A DNA stretch of 64,000 bases from Lytechinus variegatus (Eukaryota; Echinodermata; Echinoidea; Temnopleuroida; Toxopneustidae): positions 9,514,501-9,578,500 of the forward strand of contig NC_054750.1 of assembly GCF_018143015.1 (NCBI RefSeq). Direction: 5' to 3'. Of the stretch, positions 63,315 to 64,000 are shown in pieces. The notes under the pieces are model-generated. The model saw only the letters and a list, made by a program, of their open reading frames with translations, did no database searches and had not been told where the DNA came from. The position numbers were made by a program, and so were the translations under genes. Positions within the stretch are counted from its first letter, which is position 1. Each line of letters begins with the position of its first letter.

Positions 63315-64000
63315 TGGCGTAACTACGGCGGGGGGCATGGGGGGCTCGTGCCCCCTCCCAATCGACTGGCCAAAAAACGGGGAAAATGAGAAAAAGAGGG
63401 AGAAAGAAAGAGAAACGTAGCGGGAAAGTAGAAATTATTGTTCATTATAATTAAATTATGTTATGTTATATTACATAAGAAACATTTTTTCATAACTTTA
63501 TGAAACATAATTTGCTCAGGGCCTATGTCTTCATTGTTCCTGGTGCTCGCATTGTCTGTTTAACGAGATATATATAATCCTGTTGTACTAAAACCTCCCG
63601 TTTTCAAGTCAATATACACTATTAGATCGCACTTCGAGTTGTATTGTTTTATAGTGACATATGCGTCTTTTTCATAACTTTTTAAATGATTTCCCCATTT
63701 TGAGGTCTTAATATAAAACATTTCCTGTCCGTGCTTGCGTTCGCATTGGCGGATTGGTAATTATATCTGCTTTCATGAGTCCTTAAAATGTCCCTATAAT
63801 CTGAATATCAAAAATTTTCAGCTCGCGCTTCGCACTCGCATCATTCGGTTAGTGAAATACGTATAATGAATGCCTACAAACAACCTCTGGAATGTTCCTC
63901 TTGTTAAATTTTCAGCTCTCGCTCGCAATATATGATTAGTGAGATGCAAATGATAATCATGATTACAATGACTACAAAAAGTGATCCCTACATGTGTTTA
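63315..64000. mobile_element. Start of a second composite repeat element
   Basis: Starts GTGGCGTAACTACGGCGGGG followed by an AG-rich tract and GCTCGC-type units at ~63822 and 63916, the same architecture as 52718-55976 but with different ends. It runs off the window. Confidence 0.5.

Overview
This is animal nuclear DNA: compact protein genes with short GT-AG exons, sitting in AT-rich sequence crowded with small inverted-repeat transposons, tRNA-derived SINEs and LINE tails. The gene sequences and repeat style suggest a marine invertebrate deuterostome, most likely a sea urchin or other echinoderm. That placement is inference from memory, not a database match.

Layout of the genes. (1) 467-3516, plus strand: the last three coding exons of a TTC39-family TPR protein; its 5' part lies outside the window. 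(2) 13702-32114, minus strand: a complete 14-exon gene for the catalytic alpha subunit of AMP-activated protein kinase (538 residues, all kinase motifs present). (3) 32736-39518, plus strand: a complete 7-exon ARMC7 gene (205 residues), head to head with the kinase gene across about 620 bp that should act as a bidirectional promoter. (4) 45003-52210, minus strand: ribosomal protein L37 in four exons (94 residues), the first coding exon being only the ATG. (5) 51307-51832: the end of a LINE reverse transcriptase. (6) 55977-56343 (plus): an unassigned Cys-rich exon-like frame. (7) 57894-58098 (minus): one exon of a RecQ-like helicase, with no partner exons found.

Mobile DNA fills most of the rest. 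There are TTAA-flanked (Kolobok-like) inverted-repeat elements, an element family with 8-bp target duplications (hAT-like), several small palindromic families, an array element built on about 150-170 bp units each carrying a perfect AGGTCA direct repeat, and SINEs, one of which holds a full-length RPS13 retrocopy. Nesting is unusually readable. In the kinase gene's first intron a 3.5-kb element sits inside the array element and itself contains two others. In RPL37 intron 1 a 1.46-kb giant inverted repeat sits in a TTAA element, and its empty target site is preserved 10 kb away at 59.5 kb.

The right end (52.7-64 kb) is almost wholly repetitive: a composite element holding a GCTCGC-type minisatellite, an imperfect 1.4-kb tandem duplication, two inverted 300-bp elements, TA and CTTT microsatellites and long C or G runs. 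I see no CRISPR array, operon, phage, retroviral or LTR element, and no convincing new biochemical system. The most notable content is the transposon stratigraphy, the dispersed nuclear-receptor-like sites and the shared AMPK/ARMC7 promoter.
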